Below, one piece after another: positions 62,115 through 64,000 of a stretch of DNA of 64,000 nucleotides. The stretch is taken from contig NC_041681.1 of the NCBI RefSeq assembly GCF_900005765.1, positions 1 through 64,000 of the forward strand, in the 5' to 3' direction. Each line of letters starts with the position of its first letter. Position 1 is the stretch's first letter. Source of the stretch: Plasmodium relictum. Lineage: Eukaryota; Apicomplexa; Aconoidasida; Haemosporida; Plasmodiidae. Under the pieces are notes generated by a model that saw only the letters and a program-made list of their open reading frames with translations, had not been told where the DNA came from and did not search any database. Made by a program: the position numbers and the translations under genes.

Positions 62115-64000
62115 TTAATTATTTTTAAAATAAAATAATAAAAGTGATCCTATTAGCATAACTCGTTCATTAAATGATAACTTACTTGAAGTAGTATTTT
62201 TAATTATACATATTACAAAAATATCTATATATAATTGAATGGATTCTAACTTATAGATATTGTTTATTGCATCTAAATGATACTTTTCTACTTTCTTTAA
62301 TAAATCATAATTTTTGCCTAATTTACCTTGCCTAAAGATAGTTCTTAAATCGTCATTTGTATTTGATATAAAATTTTTATTTTTATTCTCATTAGTTGTT
62401 GATAAATCAGACAAATCAATATTATTTATATTTTTTAATAAATCTAAAACTAGATATTTATAAATCAATCTTCTAAAATTTACGCTTTTAGTTACATTAT
62501 TTATGTTGTTTACATTCCAATCCTATAAAAATTAAAAATTAAAAACATAATTTTAGTTATTAAAATTAGCTTAAATATATAAATGGGTACATATATTAGT
62601 TTAAAAGTGTAATAAATGATAAAAGTGATAAAACTCGTAGATAAATTTTTCTTTTTTTTTTCATTTGAAAATATTATTTATAAATTTATCATTTTCATTA
62701 TTATTTAAGAATAATTATTTTAAAATTACTTGTAATGTTAAGCAAATATATTCATAATATGATTTCATTGGAATATTTTTCCCATTATCACTATAATTAA
62801 AACTGAAAAGAGCATTAATATTAATACTTTGAATAATTTTAAAAATATTTAAATAATAACGATTCATTATTTCATCACTATTGTAAAAGCTATTAATTGA
62901 TTTACAATATACTCCTACTTCTATAAATTTACAAGGAAAGTTATCACTAAATTTTTTCAATAAATTTACATTATTTAGTATTTTTTTGTTTTTATGATTA
63001 TTATAAATATGAAATTTTTTCTTTTCTTCTTTTCTTTTTATATTTTTATTTTCATATAAAGATTTATCATATTTTTTTATATCTGAATTTTTTATAAACT
63101 TATTAATGTTCTCATGACATAATACATCATCTGGAAATGTCTTTTCATTTTCTTTTTTTTTTTTTTCATTATAATGAATTATTTGAAAATCTTTGTTGTC
63201 AACCTTTTTATCATTTATGCAATTCTCCAGTTCATATTTACTAGATATGCAATTAATTAAATCATTTTTGTTGGATAAATCAGAATTTATTATAATATTA
63301 AAACAATCAGTATATGCACTATTTATTATATTATCTATGTCATTTTTATTATTTCTATTAAAATTAACTCTTTTTTTTGTTAAATAATTTAATTCTTTTT
63401 TACTAATAATATTTGAATTTATATTTAAATTTTCTGTATTTAAATCTATATCTCTTATGTTTGTGTATTTCTCATTATTTTTATCATCTTTCTGATAGTT
63501 ATAGTAACTAAATTTTTTTTCATCTATTAATTTATTATAATTATTTAGATTCATATTTTTATCATTTATTTCATTTTTCATTATATTATTTTCTTTTGTA
63601 TCATTTTTTATTATATTATTTTCATTTGTATCATTTTTCATTATATTATTTTCATTTGTATCATTTTTCATTATATTATTTTCTTTTATATCATTTTTCA
63701 TTATATTATTTTCTTTTGTATCATTTTCCATTATATTATTTTCTTTTGTATCATTTTCCATTATATTATTTTCACTTATATCATTATTTATTATATTATT
63801 TTCGTTTAAATCATAATTAATTATGCCATTTTCACTTGGGTTATATATTTTATATCCTAAAAAAGAAAAGTGAGTATTATCTACTAAATTGTTATTTTTT
63901 TCATAATTATTATTATAATAATTATTTAAGTATAAGGATGAAAAATATTCTTCGTTGTTATATTCATTTTTATAATCATAATAACCATTTTCTAAATTTA
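62115..64000 (-). CDS. Unrecognised Asn-rich protein, 3' part (two exons in window)
   Basis: The open frame enters at 64000 and runs to 62730 (donor TTACAA|GTAATT). It resumes at 62522 after TTTTTATAG and ends at 62115, phase 0; 558 residues are visible and the start lies outside. The N-terminal visible part is Asn/Tyr-rich, then carries 10-residue repeats (see 63574-63820), then Lys/Asn-rich linker. The last 220 residues are better ordered: FPCKFIEVGVYCKSINSF, SYYEYICLTLQ|DWNVNN across the intron, FRRLIYKYLVLDLLKN, a linker, then LESIQLYIDIFVICIIKN and ERVMLIGSLLLFYF. The final hydrophobic helices could be buried or a tail anchor. No family is recognised. Confidence 0.87.
63574..63820 (-). 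repeat. 30-bp tandem repeat encoding ENNIMKNDTK-type decapeptides
   Basis: About eight 30-base units lie in frame in the partial gene. Each encodes a variant of ENNIM-(K/E)-ND-(T/I)-(K/N); edge units are more diverged (ENNIINNDIS, MKNEINDKN). Units in the middle are near identical, which suggests recent copying by slippage or unequal exchange. Confidence 0.9.

Overview
The window is nuclear DNA of a malaria parasite or a close haemosporidian. Base composition is extremely AT-rich, genes are separated by kilobases of A/T homopolymer, and proteins are Lys/Asn-rich with poly-Asn inserts. Introns are short, AT-rich and bounded by GTAAGT-like donors and poly-T/CAG or TAG acceptors, and the 18S rRNA 5' end is apicomplexan in type. 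The very low GC and long spacers would fit an avian Plasmodium, but the species cannot be fixed from the sequence alone.

Layout. Positions 1-569 hold the 5' end of an 18S rRNA gene read leftward, so an rDNA unit runs off the left edge. Positions 570-9177 have no intact protein gene. They contain a GC-rich island with tRNA-like A and B boxes and a T-run terminator (about 4168-4308, minus), a tRNA-Asn gene (7454-7527), and short coding-like fragments that look like decayed genes. From 9178 a gene core begins: RCC1-repeat protein (-), a CWC25-like splicing factor (+), a 3349-residue protein that I read as the largest TFIIIC subunit (+, three exons), a ubiquitin-specific protease (+), an unrecognised 911-aa protein (+), and an unrecognised Asn-rich 688-aa protein (-, two exons). 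A 300-N gap at 39462-39761 is flanked by two identical 592-bp copies, which looks like an unmerged contig overlap rather than biology. The second core has the spliceosomal HAT-repeat protein CLF1/Crooked-neck (-, six exons), an N-myristoylatable ABHD17/BEM46-like alpha/beta hydrolase (-), the histone H4K20 methyltransferase SET8 (+, two exons), an 86-aa two-exon protein (-) and the 3' part of an unrecognised Asn-rich gene (-) that leaves the window at 64000.

The genes are housekeeping: Pol III transcription (TFIIIC, whose natural targets are tRNAs and A/B-box genes like those on the left), splicing (CWC25, CLF1), chromatin (SET8), ubiquitin removal and lipid-anchor or ester hydrolysis. There is no operon structure; each gene has its own AT-rich flank. 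The most unusual items are the tRNA-like GC-rich island at 4168-4308 and the divergent but architecturally complete TFIIIC1 candidate. I saw no CRISPR array, transposase or prophage.
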